Shown here one piece after another: positions 17,187 to 26,618 of a stretch of 64,000 nucleotides of DNA. The stretch is taken from contig CAKSZY010000005.1 in assembly GCA_934526015.1 (NCBI GenBank), positions 1 to 64,000 on the forward strand, given 5' to 3'. Made by a program: the position numbers and the translations under genes. Position 1 is the stretch's first letter, and every line of letters begins with the position of its first letter. The stretch is from an uncultured Dokdonella sp. GTDB taxonomy: Bacteria > Pseudomonadota > Gammaproteobacteria > Xanthomonadales > Rhodanobacteraceae. The notes beneath the pieces are model-generated. The model did no database searches and was not told where the DNA came from. It worked only from the letters and a program-made list of their open reading frames with translations.

Positions 17187-18190
17187 GCCGCGTCGCGCTT
17201 CCTCAGCAGGAACGTGTTCGACATCTCGCCGGGACGCATGCCGGTGTAGGTGTCCTCGATCACTTCGACCAGTTCGCAGTCGTGGGCCGAGGCCAGGCGC
17301 ATCACCTCGCGCTGCGGCAGCACGTGCATCTCCATGTCGTGGCCGCCGAGGTTTTCCGCGAGGTAGGCCTCGAGCCCGAAACGGTAGCCGGCGCGATAGG
17401 TCGGCACCTGGAAATAGGCGAGGCCACCCGGGCGCAAGCGGGCGAATGCACGTCCGAGAATGGCGGCGATCACCGGCGGCGGATTGTGCTGCAGGACGAT
17501 GACCGAGAAGAACAGGTCGCAGGCCGGCAGCTTGTCGATGTCCTCGACGCGCTCGAGGCGGACGAGCTCGACGTTGTCCACGCCGCCTGCCTGCAGGTGA
17601 TGCCTGGCCAGTTCGAGGTGGTGGGCGGAAACATCGACGGCGAGCACGCGAGCGGCTTCGGCGGCGAGCCAGTGGGTGATCCGGCCGACCCCGCAGCCGA
17701 GTTCGAACACCACCGCATCCTTCGCCGGCGCGAGGCCGTTGCGGGCGAGCGCCGAATGCATGCGCGCCAGGCTCTGCCGGCCGCTGGCGTGGAACTCCTC
17801 GAGGTAGGCGCCGATCCGGTCCGGCTTGAAGCGCGGGTCGGTGATCACCGAGTAGTGCGGCTCGACCTTGCCCATGTGCGTCCAGGCACCGGCAACGTGG
17901 TCGAGCAGGCGAGCGACCGTGGCCTCGTCCTCGACCCGCTCGATCGCCATCGGCGGCTCGTGTCCGCCGAGCGACGGGCGCGACATGCCGGCGACCGCCT
18001 GCAGGTACTCGGCCGAACCGCCGAAATGCGTGCGCAGTTCCTTCCAGCTGCGCAGGCGGCTGGCGACCTGCTCGACTATGCCCGGGTTTTCCGGTTCGCG
18101 ATTGAGGAACAGGCGGTAGCCCCAGACCACCGCCTCCTCCTCGACGGAAAGCTTGCGGTCGCCCTTGCGCGATGCGGGCCAACGGATCAT
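17183..18190 (-). CDS. SAM-dependent methyltransferase inserted in the molybdoenzyme operon
   Basis: This 335-residue protein has a class I SAM-methyltransferase core in its second half: V-V-F-E-L-G-C-G-V-G-R-I-T at about residues 160-172 (motif I), V-L-A-V-D-V-S (motif II acidic), D-L-F-F-S-V-I-V-L-Q-H-N and L-R-P-G-G-L-A-Y-F-Q-V-P. The N-terminal 130 residues include F-L-N-R-E-P-E-N-P and R-S-W-K-E-L-R, a pattern seen in DUF4214-like and glycosyl/sulfotransferase-associated segments, so it may be a two-part protein. It overlaps soeA by 4 bp and soeB by 4 bp (ATGA at both ends), so it is fully embedded between the catalytic and electron-transfer subunits. The substrate is unknown. A role in modifying a sulfur compound or the enzyme itself is speculation. 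Confidence 0.75.
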   Translation of the reverse strand: MIRWPASRKGDRKLSVEEEAVVWGYRLFLNREPENPGIVEQVASRLRSWKELRTHFGGSAEYLQAVAGMSRPSLGGHEPPMAIERVEDEATVARLLDHVAGAWTHMGKVEPHYSVITDPRFKPDRIGAYLEEFHASGRQSLARMHSALARNGLAPAKDAVVFELGCGVGRITHWLAAEAARVLAVDVSAHHLELARHHLQAGGVDNVELVRLERVEDIDKLPACDLFFSVIVLQHNPPPVIAAILGRAFARLRPGGLAYFQVPTYRAGYRFGLEAYLAENLGGHDMEMHVLPQREVMRLASAHDCELVEVIEDTYTGMRPGEMSNTFLLRKRDAA

Positions 18191-20976
18191 GGGCAGGTTT
18201 CCTTCTTCGGTTCGATGGAGGTTCCGGGGCGTTGCGGCTCGGCATCGGTTTCGATGCGCACGCGCAGGTCGAACCAGGCCGCCTGGCCGGTGACCGGATC
18301 GGCGTTGGCGTAGCGGCCGCCGTCGAGCTGCTCGTCGATGAGGTGATTGAGCAGGAAGCCGTCGCGGCTTTCCGGCGCGTCGGCGGCGAGCTTCCACGCG
18401 CCCTTCGCCTTGCCGATCGCGTTCCACGTCCACAGCGTGCCGGGTGCGGTGGCCGCGTGGAAGCGCGCCTGCACGCGGATGCGCGCAAGCGGCGAGGCCA
18501 GCCGGATCCAGTCGCCGTCGGCGACGCCGTGCGCGCGCGCCGTGTCGGGGTGGAGATAGAGCACGTTGCGGGCGGCGATCTGGCGCAGCCAGGCGTTCTG
18601 CGAACCCCAGGCGTGATACATGAACATCGGCCGCTGGGTGATCGCGGCGAGCGGGTAGGCGCCGTCATCGCCATGGCCGTCGTCGCCGAGGCGGGCGTAC
18701 CACTGCGGCAGCGGATCGAAATGACGCGCCACGCGGGCACGCTCGCGCTCCGGCGGCTGCACCGGACCATGGCCGAGCGCGGCGAGGCGGAAGCGCTGCA
18801 GCGTCTCGCAGTAGAGCTGCAGCACGACCGGCTCGGCGCTGCCGATGAAGCCGAGCCGCTGCGCCCATTCGAGATAGTCGCGATTGGCCATCTTGTAGTA
18901 GCGCGCCGACGCCGGCACGGCGGCATGCCAGTGGCAGCCGTGCTCGACGTAGCGCTCGAGCTGGTGCGGATTGACCGCGCCGCGCCCCTCGCTGCTGCCG
19001 TCGCTGCCGCGCCAGCCGGCGAGCAGGCCGACACCCGGCGTGCGTTCGTGCTCGACCATGTACTGGGCGAATCCGCGCGGGTATTTCGGCCGGCCGGCGT
19101 CGTCGACCATGCCGGGCAGGCCGAGGCGTGCGCCGAGGTCGAGCAGCACGTCCTGGAACGGGCGCACGTCGCGGTCGGGCGCCAGCACCGGCTGGCGGAT
19201 CGCGTCGGCCGCCGCATCGGCGTCGGAGATCGGCCGGTCGAGCATGCTGATGCAGTCGTGACGCTCGAGATAGGTCGTGTCGGGCAGCACGAGGTCGGCG
19301 AAGGCGACCGTTTCCGAGGCGTAGGCATCCGCATAGATGATGTGCGGAATGCGGTACTCGCCGCTGGCCGGATCGCGGTCGCACAGCATGCGGCGCGTGC
19401 CGGTGGTGTTCATCGCCGAGTTCCAGCCCATGTTGGCCATGAACATCAGCAGCGTGTCGATGCGGTACGGATCGCCGGCCCAGGCATTGCGGATCACCGA
19501 ATGCATGAGGCCGTGCGCGGCCAGCGGATGTTCCCAGGAATAGGCCTTGTCGATGCGCCGCGGACGGCCTTCGGCATCGACGAGAAGATCGGCGGGCGCG
19601 TGCACGAAGCCGAGCGGGCCGCCATCGAGCGTGCCGTTGTCGCGGCGCGTGCGGCCGGGCCGGTTCGGCGGCGGAATCGGTTTCGGGTACGGCGGCTGGT
19701 AGCGGAAGCTGCCGGGCGTGTCGATCGCGCCGAGCAGCATCTGCAGCACGTGCAGCGCGCGACAGGTGTGGAAGCCGTTGACGTGGGCGGAGATGCCGCG
19801 CATCGCGTGCATGGCCACCGGCCGCCCGGTCATCGTCGCGTGTTCGCGTCCGCCGGCATCGGTCCAGGGCTGTTCGAGCGTGATGGCCTGGGCGAACGCC
19901 GTATCGGCCAGTTCGGCGGCCAGCCGGCGGATCGTCGCCGCCGGCACGCCGCAGCGTTCCGCCACCGCTTCCGGCGCGAACGACGCGTCGAGATAGCGTT
20001 CGGCCAGCAACTGGAAGGCCGGTACCGCGGTGCGACCGTCGTCGAGCCGGTATTCGCCGACCACCTGTGCGGCAATGCCGGTGGCGCCGGCGTCGACGAT
20101 CCGCGTGCCGTCCTCGCCGCGTGCCGCGCACAGCGCGCGGCCGTCGGCATCGCGCGCGATCAGGCCGTCGCCGGCGCCGCCGGGATCGCGGATGACGAGG
20201 TGGTGGGCGTTGGTGTAGCGCACGAGGAACTCGAAATCGACCCGGTCGGCATGCAGCAGTTCGTGGATGAAGGCACCGGCAAGCAGGCCGTCGGTGCCGG
20301 GCCGGATCGGCACCCATTCATCGGCGATCGCGCCGTAGCCGCTGCGCACCGGATTGATCGCGACGATCTTCGCCCCGCGCGCCTTCAGCTTGCCGAGGCC
20401 GGTCTTGATCGGGTTCGAGTCGTGGTCCTCGGCGACGCCCCAGAGCATGAGGTACTTCGTCAGCTCCCAGTCCGGCTCGCCGAATTCCCAGAAGCTGCCG
20501 CCGAGCGTGTAGAGGCCGGCGGCGGCCATGTTGACCGAGCAGAAGCCGCCGTGGGCGGCGTAGTTGATCGTGCCGAACTGCTGCGCCCACCAGCCGGTCA
20601 GCGCCTGCGACTGGTCGCGGCCGGTGAAGAAGGCGAGTTCGTCGGGATTGCGCGCGCGGATGTCGCCGAGCCATTGCGCGGCGAGCGCCAGCGCCTCGTC
20701 CCATTCGATCTCGCGGAACTCGCCGGCGCCGCGCTCGCCGACCCGCAGCAGCGGCTTCGACAGGCGCGCCGGCGAGTAGTGCTGCTTGATCCCGGCCGAA
20801 CCCTTCGCACAGATCACCCCGCGGTTGACCGGATGCTGCGGGTTGCCGTCGATGTAGCGGACGCGGCCGTCCTTGAGGTGCACCCTGATTCCGCACCTGC
20901 ACGCGCACATGTAGCACGTCGTGGTTTTCACCACGTCGCCGGTCGGCGTGTCGAGTTTCAGTTCGGCGTGCGGCAT
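18187..20976 (-). CDS. soeA: Cytoplasmic molybdopterin oxidoreductase, SoeA-like catalytic subunit
   Basis: A 929-residue molybdenum bis-MGD enzyme. An N-terminal 4Fe-4S motif uses C21, C24, C28 and C56 (C-Y-M-C-A-C-R-C, then V-I-C-A-K-G). The likely Mo ligand is C146 in G-G-F-C-S-V-N-M. The C-terminal cofactor-binding domain ends the protein. There is no Tat signal. With the DmsB- and DmsC-like subunits, this size and order (929, 259 and 314 residues) matches the cytoplasmic sulfite dehydrogenase SoeABC, which oxidises sulfite to sulfate and reduces quinone. Related formate, polysulfide or thiosulfate enzymes cannot be excluded by eye. The start is the Met of M-P-H-A-E-L-K at 20976. The first 86 bp are nearly duplicated 221 bp upstream. 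Confidence 0.7.
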   Translation of the reverse strand: MPHAELKLDTPTGDVVKTTTCYMCACRCGIRVHLKDGRVRYIDGNPQHPVNRGVICAKGSAGIKQHYSPARLSKPLLRVGERGAGEFREIEWDEALALAAQWLGDIRARNPDELAFFTGRDQSQALTGWWAQQFGTINYAAHGGFCSVNMAAAGLYTLGGSFWEFGEPDWELTKYLMLWGVAEDHDSNPIKTGLGKLKARGAKIVAINPVRSGYGAIADEWVPIRPGTDGLLAGAFIHELLHADRVDFEFLVRYTNAHHLVIRDPGGAGDGLIARDADGRALCAARGEDGTRIVDAGATGIAAQVVGEYRLDDGRTAVPAFQLLAERYLDASFAPEAVAERCGVPAATIRRLAAELADTAFAQAITLEQPWTDAGGREHATMTGRPVAMHAMRGISAHVNGFHTCRALHVLQMLLGAIDTPGSFRYQPPYPKPIPPPNRPGRTRRDNGTLDGGPLGFVHAPADLLVDAEGRPRRIDKAYSWEHPLAAHGLMHSVIRNAWAGDPYRIDTLLMFMANMGWNSAMNTTGTRRMLCDRDPASGEYRIPHIIYADAYASETVAFADLVLPDTTYLERHDCISMLDRPISDADAAADAIRQPVLAPDRDVRPFQDVLLDLGARLGLPGMVDDAGRPKYPRGFAQYMVEHERTPGVGLLAGWRGSDGSSEGRGAVNPHQLERYVEHGCHWHAAVPASARYYKMANRDYLEWAQRLGFIGSAEPVVLQLYCETLQRFRLAALGHGPVQPPERERARVARHFDPLPQWYARLGDDGHGDDGAYPLAAITQRPMFMYHAWGSQNAWLRQIAARNVLYLHPDTARAHGVADGDWIRLASPLARIRVQARFHAATAPGTLWTWNAIGKAKGAWKLAADAPESRDGFLLNHLIDEQLDGGRYANADPVTGQAAWFDLRVRIETDAEPQRPGTSIEPKKETCP
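20891..20976 (-). repeat. Direct repeat copy 1: 5' end of soeA
   Basis: This 86-bp segment carries the first codons of soeA, through the iron-sulfur cysteines. It recurs at 21112-21197 with three substitutions, all near the start-codon end. The offset is 221 bp. Confidence 0.9.
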
Positions 20977-21065
20977 GGGCGCGTGCCTGGAGGGCGATGC
21001 TTCCGCCACTGCGAACCGTCCCTGGTGCGTGGCTCCGGCCCGGCCATCCCTGGCCGGTCGCTCGC

Positions 21066-21108
21066 CGGCGCTGGCGATGCCCGACGGCATCGCCAGGGCG
21101 CGCCGGCT
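21066..21108. other. Hairpin between the duplicated soeA 5' ends
   Basis: GGCGATGCC and GGCATCGCC form a perfect 9-bp stem around CGAC near 21073-21094, flanked by further complementary GC-rich bases (GCCGGCGC and GCGCGCCGGC). It lies in the leader of soeA, between the truncated upstream copy and the true start, and could attenuate transcription. No T run follows it. Confidence 0.45.
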
Positions 21109-21111
21109 CGC

Positions 21112-21197
21112 CCGCACCTGCACGCGCACATGTAGCACGTCGTGGTTTTCACCACGTCGCCGGTCGGCGTGTCGAGTTTCAGGTGGGCATGCGGCAT
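21112..21197 (-). repeat. Direct repeat copy 2: truncated duplicate of the soeA 5' end
   Basis: This copy retains a start codon (21195-21197) and codes for M-P-H-A-H-L-K-L-D-T-P-T-G-D and the C-Y-M-C-A-C-R-C motif before diverging into unrelated, out-of-frame sequence. It looks like a partial tandem duplication that left a decoy start and a minileader of about 80 codons ahead of soeA. A recent local recombination event or an assembly artefact would both explain it. Confidence 0.85.
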
Positions 21198-21637
21198 GCG
21201 ACGGGCGGGAAATGCATCGGCGAAGCCCGCGATGGTAGTGGAATCGCCGCTTGCGTGGTCCGCGATCGCGCACGTACGGGCACACGGAACGGCAGGCAGG
21301 GGGCGCTGCACCTGCTTTGTCCGGGGGACACAGGCCCGCATCGTTCGCCATCGGCGACTTCAGCCGCGACGAACATGCCGAGCTCATGATCGGCATTCCC
21401 TGCAGCGATTCCGGCGCCGCCGCGGATGCGGGTTCGATCCAGGCCCCCTACCCGAGCGGGTTCCCCTTCGAGAACGGCTTCGCCCGGGCCGAAGTGCCCG
21501 GCGCCGACAGCAGGGTCGGCGCCGGCTTGTGCATGGTCAGTCGCGCATTCTGCCTGTCGCGCTTGAATCGGGAGTCATGCGCCTTTCCCGAGAAGGTGAA
21601 GAAAGGATTGTGCACGTACTGCGGCCCGCGAGCGGGA

Positions 21638-22210
21638 CTACTGGCCAACCATATCGCAATCTGCCGAAGTGACCGGATCCTGACCCTGCGGCACGCCTCC
21701 ATGGATGTCCCGGATGATCGGCCCCTGCCATTCGCCATGCTGCCAAACCCCGTTCGCGTCCTGCGTCACGGTCCTCGTCCACGTGAGCCGGCGCAACCAG
21801 TTCGGCGCGCCATTCTCGGGAGCGAGGTACATGTCGAACTGCGAAACGTAGGCAGGCACGACGAATGAAGCAGGAGGCGGCGGAGTCGGTGGGAAGACCG
21901 GAACAGTCGGAAGTTCCACGGGAGGATCGCAGATGTTCTGGTCGGGCGCGTACTGCTCGGTGATGTCGCCACCACCGCTTGCGACATAATTCTGCAGATC
22001 GACGTATTTTCTGACCGTCGTCGTGGAGCGGAATTCATTCGTCAGGGTGAATTCGATGACCATCAAGCCACTGCGCATGCGATGAATGAAGTCGGCGTAC
22101 TTCGATGGTTCTCCGAGATCAAGCTTGTCGGTCGACCAGTCATTTGCATGGAGCGGCATGCACAAGGTGGAGAGTGCCAATGCCGAGGCGAGTGTCGAGC
22201 GCAATTTCAT
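21638..22210 (-). CDS. Secreted hypothetical protein with proline-rich linker
   Basis: This encodes 190 residues with a signal peptide (M-K-L-R-S-T-L-A-S-A-L-A-L-S, cleavage after L-H-A near residue 22). The mature part has no family I recognise. There is an N-terminal segment with Y-A-D-F-I-H-R-M-R-S-G and E-F-T-L-T-N-E-F-R, a proline run (V-F-P-P-T-P-P-P-P-A-S) near residue 110, and a C-terminal part with W-L-R-R-L-T-W-T-R-T. Two cysteines (C-D-P-P and A-D-C-D) could form a disulfide. The ATG at 22210 has AAAGGACC upstream. Base composition is less GC-rich than that of neighbours, hinting at transfer or weak constraint. Confidence 0.7.
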   Translation of the reverse strand: MKLRSTLASALALSTLCMPLHANDWSTDKLDLGEPSKYADFIHRMRSGLMVIEFTLTNEFRSTTTVRKYVDLQNYVASGGGDITEQYAPDQNICDPPVELPTVPVFPPTPPPPASFVVPAYVSQFDMYLAPENGAPNWLRRLTWTRTVTQDANGVWQHGEWQGPIIRDIHGGVPQGQDPVTSADCDMVGQ

Positions 22211-22496
22211 TCCAGCAGGTCCTTTTGCTTTCCTTGGAATGGATGAGGGTAGGTGCGCGCGGGGGGGCAGTCAAGCGCACGGCAGAAGTCCCGCAAATGG
22301 CCGGTCAGGCTGCACCCCTTTTCCCCGCTGCTGCGGGGTTGTCGCATTCCCGCACGGCAGCGCGGACGGATTTCCCGCCAGCATGCAGCACCCGGCGAAA
22401 GCGGGGCACGGATGACGGTGCGCCTGGCGACTCCCCGGCACCCGGCAGGCAGGCGATATGCCAAACTCGCCGCATCGCCTTCAACGCAGCGGCGCC

Positions 22497-23480
22497 ATGG
22501 ACCGTTACGAGCGCATCCTGACCCTGCATCGCATCCTCAAGGCTTCGCGCTATCCGGTGCCGCTGACGCGCCTGCGCGAAGAACTGGCCTGCTCGCGGGC
22601 GACGATCTACCGCGACATCGCCTTCCTGCGCGACGCGCTCGGCGCGCCGATCGAGAGCGACACCGAACAGGCGGCGGTGCGCTACGACGCCCGCGAGGCG
22701 GACCGCTTCGAGTTGCCGGGGCTGTGGCTGACCAGCGAGGAACTGGCCTCGCTGCTGGCCCTCAACGAACTGCTCGGCCGTGCCGATCCCGGCGTGCTGG
22801 CCGGCGCGCTGGCGCCGTTCCGCGCGCGCATCGAGGGCCTGCTGTCGGATCAGGCCAGCGGTCGCAAGCTGCCGATCGAGCGCATCCGCGTCATCACCAG
22901 CGGCGCGCGCAAGCTCGACCAGGCGACCTTCCGCGCGGCGGCCGGCGCGCTGCTTTCGCGCAAGCGCCTGCGCTTCGAGTACCGCGCGCGCACCACCAAC
23001 GCGCTGACCACGCGCGAGGTCTCGCCGCAACGCCTGACCCATTACCGCGACAACTGGTATCTGGATGCCTGGGACCACGGTCGCGACGCGCTGCGCAGTT
23101 TCGCCCTCGACCGCATGCGCGAGGCGCACGCGATCGAGGGTGCTGCGCTCGACCGCGAGGTGGCCGAGCTCGACAACCATCTGGCGGCCAGCTACGGCAT
23201 CTTCTCGGGACCGCCGAAGGCCTGGGCGACGCTCCGCTTCTCCGCGCACGCCGCGCGCTGGGTGGCCGACGAGCACTGGCATTCGCAGCAGCAGGGCCAG
23301 TGGCTGCCGGACGGGCGCTACGAGCTGAAGCTGCCGTACAGCAATTCGCGCGAGCTGCTGATGGACGTGCTGAAGTACGGTCCCGAGGCCGAGGTCGTCT
23401 CGCCGGTGTCGCTGCGCGAGGAGATGCGCATCATGCTGCAGCTGGCGATCGGCGCCTACAACGCCGGCGGCGAATCGTGA
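22497..23480 (+). CDS. WYL-domain transcriptional regulator
   Basis: A 327-residue regulator of the DeoR/YafY type. The N-terminal winged helix (1-60) is [15 protein letters not shown] followed by [17 protein letters not shown] domain (about 140-215) contains R-F-E-Y-R-A-R, a W-Y-L motif in D-N-W-Y-L-D-A-W-D and [10 protein letters not shown]-terminal WCX extension follows. WYL proteins bind ligands, often nucleic acids or nucleotides, and control defence or DNA-damage genes among others. Its stop overlaps the GTG of the patatin gene. The start at 22497 matches the family N-terminus. Confidence 0.92.
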   Translation: MDRYERILTLHRILKASRYPVPLTRLREELACSRATIYRDIAFLRDALGAPIESDTEQAAVRYDAREADRFELPGLWLTSEELASLLALNELLGRADPGVLAGALAPFRARIEGLLSDQASGRKLPIERIRVITSGARKLDQATFRAAAGALLSRKRLRFEYRARTTNALTTREVSPQRLTHYRDNWYLDAWDHGRDALRSFALDRMREAHAIEGAALDREVAELDNHLAASYGIFSGPPKAWATLRFSAHAARWVADEHWHSQQQGQWLPDGRYELKLPYSNSRELLMDVLKYGPEAEVVSPVSLREEMRIMLQLAIGAYNAGGES

Positions 23481-24454
23481 ACGCAACCGGCCCGACCGGT
23501 GCACCGCCGCCCGGCGCCTGCCGGCGCACGGTCTCGCTGGTGCTCGGTTCCGGTGGCGCGCGCGGCTACGCGCACATCGGCGTGATCGAGGAACTCGAAC
23601 GCCAGGGCTTCGAGATCCGCTCGATCGCCGGCAGTTCGATGGGCGCGCTCGTCGGCGGCGTCTACGCCGCCGGCCAGCTCGAGGCCTGGCGCGACTGGGT
23701 GCTGCCGCTGCACCGCCTCGACGTGCTGCGCATGATCGACTGGACCCTGACCGGCGGCGGCTTCATCAAGGGCGACCGCATCATCAACGTGCTGCGCGAC
23801 CACATCGGCGAGATCGACATCGAGGACCTGCCGATCCGCTACACCGCCGTCGCCGTCGACCTCGACGCCCAGCGCGAGGTGTGGTTCACGCAAGGCTCGT
23901 TGTTCGACGCGATCCGTGCCTCGATCGCCATCCCGACGATCTTCCGCCCGCACCACGTGCAGGGCCGCCTGCTCGTCGATGGCGGCCTGCTCAATCCGTT
24001 GCCGGTGTCGCCGACCCTGAGCGACCGCACCGACATCACCATCGCGGTCGACGTCAATGCGATCGCCGAGCCCCTGCCGGGGGCGGAACCGATGCCGGGA
24101 GACGACCCCTCGCTGCGCGTGCGCACCGATGCCGACAGCGACCTGCCGTTGCGAAGGCAGCGCGCGCGGCGCCTGTTCGGCGCCCTGCTCGGACGTCGCG
24201 AGTCGGCCAGCGTGCGCGAACCGGGCCTGCTCGAACTGTTCTCGCGCACGCTCGATGTCGTGCAGGAAACCGTCACCCGCCTCAAGCTGGCCGCGCAGCC
24301 GCCCGACCTGTTGATCACCATTCCGCGCAATGTCTGCACGTTCTACGACTTCCATCGCGCCGAGGAAGTCATCGAACTCGGCCGTCTGCGCACGCGCGAG
24401 TCCCTCGCCCACTGGTTGCCGCTGCAGCAGCGTCCGCGACGCCCGCAGGGCTGA
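23477..24454 (+). CDS. Patatin-like phospholipase (RssA type)
   Basis: A 325-residue patatin family lipid hydrolase. It has the oxyanion motif G-S-G-G-A-R-G (about residue 25), the nucleophile Ser in A-G-S-S-M-G (about 57) and the catalytic Asp in V-D-G-G-L-L (about 167), the Ser-Asp dyad of the family. Residues 195-245 are an Arg/Pro/Glu-rich linker not typical of RssA. There is no signal peptide, so it is probably cytoplasmic and acts on membrane phospholipids or lysophospholipids. The start is GTG at 23477 in a GTGA overlap with the WYL regulator, so the two are co-translated. Confidence 0.9.
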   Translation: MNATGPTGAPPPGACRRTVSLVLGSGGARGYAHIGVIEELERQGFEIRSIAGSSMGALVGGVYAAGQLEAWRDWVLPLHRLDVLRMIDWTLTGGGFIKGDRIINVLRDHIGEIDIEDLPIRYTAVAVDLDAQREVWFTQGSLFDAIRASIAIPTIFRPHHVQGRLLVDGGLLNPLPVSPTLSDRTDITIAVDVNAIAEPLPGAEPMPGDDPSLRVRTDADSDLPLRRQRARRLFGALLGRRESASVREPGLLELFSRTLDVVQETVTRLKLAAQPPDLLITIPRNVCTFYDFHRAEEVIELGRLRTRESLAHWLPLQQRPRRPQG

Positions 24455-24567
24455 GTGCGCACCGCTGCCGCTGTCCGTGTTGGCGCGCCGCAACAACCAG
24501 GCGCCGTCGGGCCGACCATACTGGGCGTCCGCCGGTCTCGAGCGGACCCGCATCCGCCGGAAACCCG

Positions 24568-25080
24568 ATGATCCCAGCCGCCGCCAGGACCGCATCGCCC
24601 ACCACCGACACGCTCGCCGAACCCGAGCGCGCGACTGTCGCCGCGGTGCTGGCCGAACTCGCCGACCTGCCGGGCGCGTTGCTGCCGGTGCTGCACGGCA
24701 TCCAGGACCGCCTCGGTTTCGTGCCGCCGGCGAGCGTGCCGCTGATCGCGCAGGCGCTGAACATCAGCCGCGCCGACGTCCACGGCGTGGTCAGCTTCTA
24801 CCAGCATTTCCGCGGCGCGAAACCGGGACGCCACGTGCTGCGCCTGTGCCGCGCCGAGGCCTGCCAGGCGATGGGAGCGCGCGCGCTCGAGGCGCGCCTG
24901 CGCGAGACGCTCGGCATCGATTTCCATGAAACCAGCGCCGACGGTGCGATCACCCTCGAGCCGGTGTACTGCCTCGGCAACTGTGCCTGCGCACCGTCGT
25001 TGATGATCGACGAGGAGGTCCACGCGCGCGTCGACGCGGATCGGCTCGACGCGCTGGTCGCGCGCTGCCGGGAGGCCTGA
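24568..25080 (+). CDS. fdsG: NAD-dependent formate dehydrogenase gamma subunit (NuoE-like)
   Basis: A 170-residue thioredoxin-fold 2Fe-2S protein. The four ligands lie in C-R-A-E-A-C and C-L-G-N-C, as in NuoE/HoxE/Fds[12 protein letters not shown] is the family helix. It carries electrons near the FMN site of the diaphorase part of cytoplasmic formate dehydrogenase. It is the first gene of the fds operon, and its stop shares a base with the fdsB start (TGATG). An N-terminal Ala/Thr/Glu-rich extension of about 20 residues is not conserved. Confidence 0.93.
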   Translation: MIPAAARTASPTTDTLAEPERATVAAVLAELADLPGALLPVLHGIQDRLGFVPPASVPLIAQALNISRADVHGVVSFYQHFRGAKPGRHVLRLCRAEACQAMGARALEARLRETLGIDFHETSADGAITLEPVYCLGNCACAPSLMIDEEVHARVDADRLDALVARCREA

Positions 25081-26618
25081 TGGCGATCCGCGTGTACGTC
25101 CCCTGCGACACCACGGCGCTCGCCTGCGGGGCCGAAGCGGTCGCCCGGGCGATCACTGCCGAGGCGGCGCGGCGCGGCCTCGACATCCACCTCGTGCGCA
25201 ACGGCTCGCGCGGCCTGTACTGGCTGGAGCCGCTGGTCGAAGTCGCCACCCCGCGCGGCCGCGTCGGCTATGGCCCGATTCGCGCGACCGACGTGCCGGG
25301 ACTGTTCGACGCCGGCTTCCTCGACGGCGGCGCGCATGCGCTCGGCCACGGCCTCGTCGAGGCGATTCCGTATCTCGCCAGCCAGCAACGCCTGTGCTTC
25401 GCCCGCAACGGCGTGATCGATCCGCTCGATCTCGACGACTACGCCGCGAATGGCGGCTGGAAGGGCCTCGAGGTCGCGCTCGCGCTTTCCCCGGCGGCGA
25501 TCGTCCAGTGCGTGGCCGACTCCGGCCTGCGCGGTCGCGGCGGCGCCGCGTTCCCGGCCGGGATCAAGTGGAAGACCGTGCTCGATGCCGCATCCGCGCG
25601 GAAATGCGTCGTCTGCAATGCCGACGAAGGCGATTCCGGCACATTCTCCGACCGCATGCTGATCGAGGGCGATCCGTATCGCCTGATCGAAGGCATGACG
25701 ATCGCCGGCCTCGGCACCGGCGCGGACATGGGCTACGTCTACCTGCGCAGCGAGTACCCGCTCGCCTTCCGCCTGTTCGGCGAGGCGATCCGGCGCGCAC
25801 GCGCGGCCGGCTGGCTCGGTGCCGATGTCGGCGGCAGCGGCCGTGCCTTCGACATCGACCTGCGCCTCGGCGCCGGTGCCTACATCTGCGGCGAGGAAAC
25901 CGCCCTGCTGGAGAGCCTCGAGGGCAAGCGCGGCCAGGTGCGTTTCCGGCCGCCGTTGCCGGCGCTGAAGGGTCTGTTCGGCCAGCCGACCCTGGTCAAC
26001 AACGTCATCACCTTGGCCTCGGTGCCGGACATCCTCGCCCACGGCGCCGGCGGGTACCGCGACTACGGCGTCGGCCGTTCGCGTGGCACCCTGCCGATCC
26101 AGCTCGGCGGCAACGTGAAGCGCGGCGGCCTGGTCGAGCGCGCCTTCGGCCTGAGCCTGCGCGAACTGCTCTACGACTACGGCGGCGGCAGTGCCAGCGG
26201 CCGGCCGATCCGCGCCGTGCAGGTCGGCGGACCGCTCGGCGCCTACCTGCCCGAGTCGAAGTTCGACACGCCGCTCGACTACGAAGCCTTCGCCGCGGTC
26301 GGCGCGATGCTCGGCCACGGCGGCATCGTCGCCTTCGACGACAGCGTCGACATGCTCGAGCAGGCCCGCTTCGCGATGGAGTTCTGCGCGCTCGAATCCT
26401 GCGGCAAGTGCACGCCATGCCGGATCGGCTCGACCCGCGGCGTCGAGGTCATCGAGCGCATCCGATCCGGTCCGGACCGCGACGGCAGCATCGCCCTGCT
26501 GCGCAGCCTGGCCGACACCATGCAGCACGGCTCGCTGTGCGCGCTCGGCGGCCTCACTCCGTTTCCGGTGCTGAGCGCGCTCGAGCATTTCGCCGAAGAC
26601 TTCGCGCCGCGCACCTGA
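25080..26618 (+). CDS. fdsB: NAD-dependent formate dehydrogenase beta subunit (NuoF-like)
   Basis: A 512-residue diaphorase subunit. The N-terminal thioredoxin-like domain (about 1-110) is the NuoE-type fusion seen in FdsB and HoxF. The NuoF core has G-R-G-G-A-A-F-P-A-G-I-K-W (FMN/NADH loop), C-N-A-D-E-G-D-S-G-T, G-A-G-A-Y-I-C-G-E-E-T-A-L-L and P-T-L-V-N-N-V. The 4Fe-4S motif E-S-C-G-K-C-T-P-C-R plus a later Cys lies near the C-terminus. It passes electrons from formate to NAD. A repeat-filled gap of 313 bp, rather than an overlap, separates it from fdsA. Confidence 0.95.
   Translation: MAIRVYVPCDTTALACGAEAVARAITAEAARRGLDIHLVRNGSRGLYWLEPLVEVATPRGRVGYGPIRATDVPGLFDAGFLDGGAHALGHGLVEAIPYLASQQRLCFARNGVIDPLDLDDYAANGGWKGLEVALALSPAAIVQCVADSGLRGRGGAAFPAGIKWKTVLDAASARKCVVCNADEGDSGTFSDRMLIEGDPYRLIEGMTIAGLGTGADMGYVYLRSEYPLAFRLFGEAIRRARAAGWLGADVGGSGRAFDIDLRLGAGAYICGEETALLESLEGKRGQVRFRPPLPALKGLFGQPTLVNNVITLASVPDILAHGAGGYRDYGVGRSRGTLPIQLGGNVKRGGLVERAFGLSLRELLYDYGGGSASGRPIRAVQVGGPLGAYLPESKFDTPLDYEAFAAVGAMLGHGGIVAFDDSVDMLEQARFAMEFCALESCGKCTPCRIGSTRGVEVIERIRSGPDRDGSIALLRSLADTMQHGSLCALGGLTPFPVLSALEHFAEDFAPRT

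Larger units (their letters stand above)
20977..21637. other. Intergenic region upstream of the molybdoenzyme operon
   Basis: These 661 bp contain the duplicated soeA 5' segment and hairpin (to 21197). Beyond that, from about 21198 to 21637, the base composition is somewhat less GC-rich than the surroundings. I see no credible gene, RNA or repeat in that part. Both flanking genes are on the minus strand, so the soe promoter must lie here; it was not identified. Confidence 0.5.

Noticed and set aside
16407..21396. Molybdoenzyme operon as a membrane formate dehydrogenase (FdnGHI)
   Set aside because: No Tat signal is present and the anchor is DmsC-like rather than a cytochrome b556 subunit.
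21448..21782. Small minus-strand frames between the soe operon and the secreted protein
   Set aside because: They overlap a gene with a signal peptide or lack ribosome sites and family-like sequence.
22323..22338. CCCCGC/GCGGGG hairpin as a terminator
   Set aside because: There is no upstream plus-strand gene and no T run; it probably reflects local GC content.
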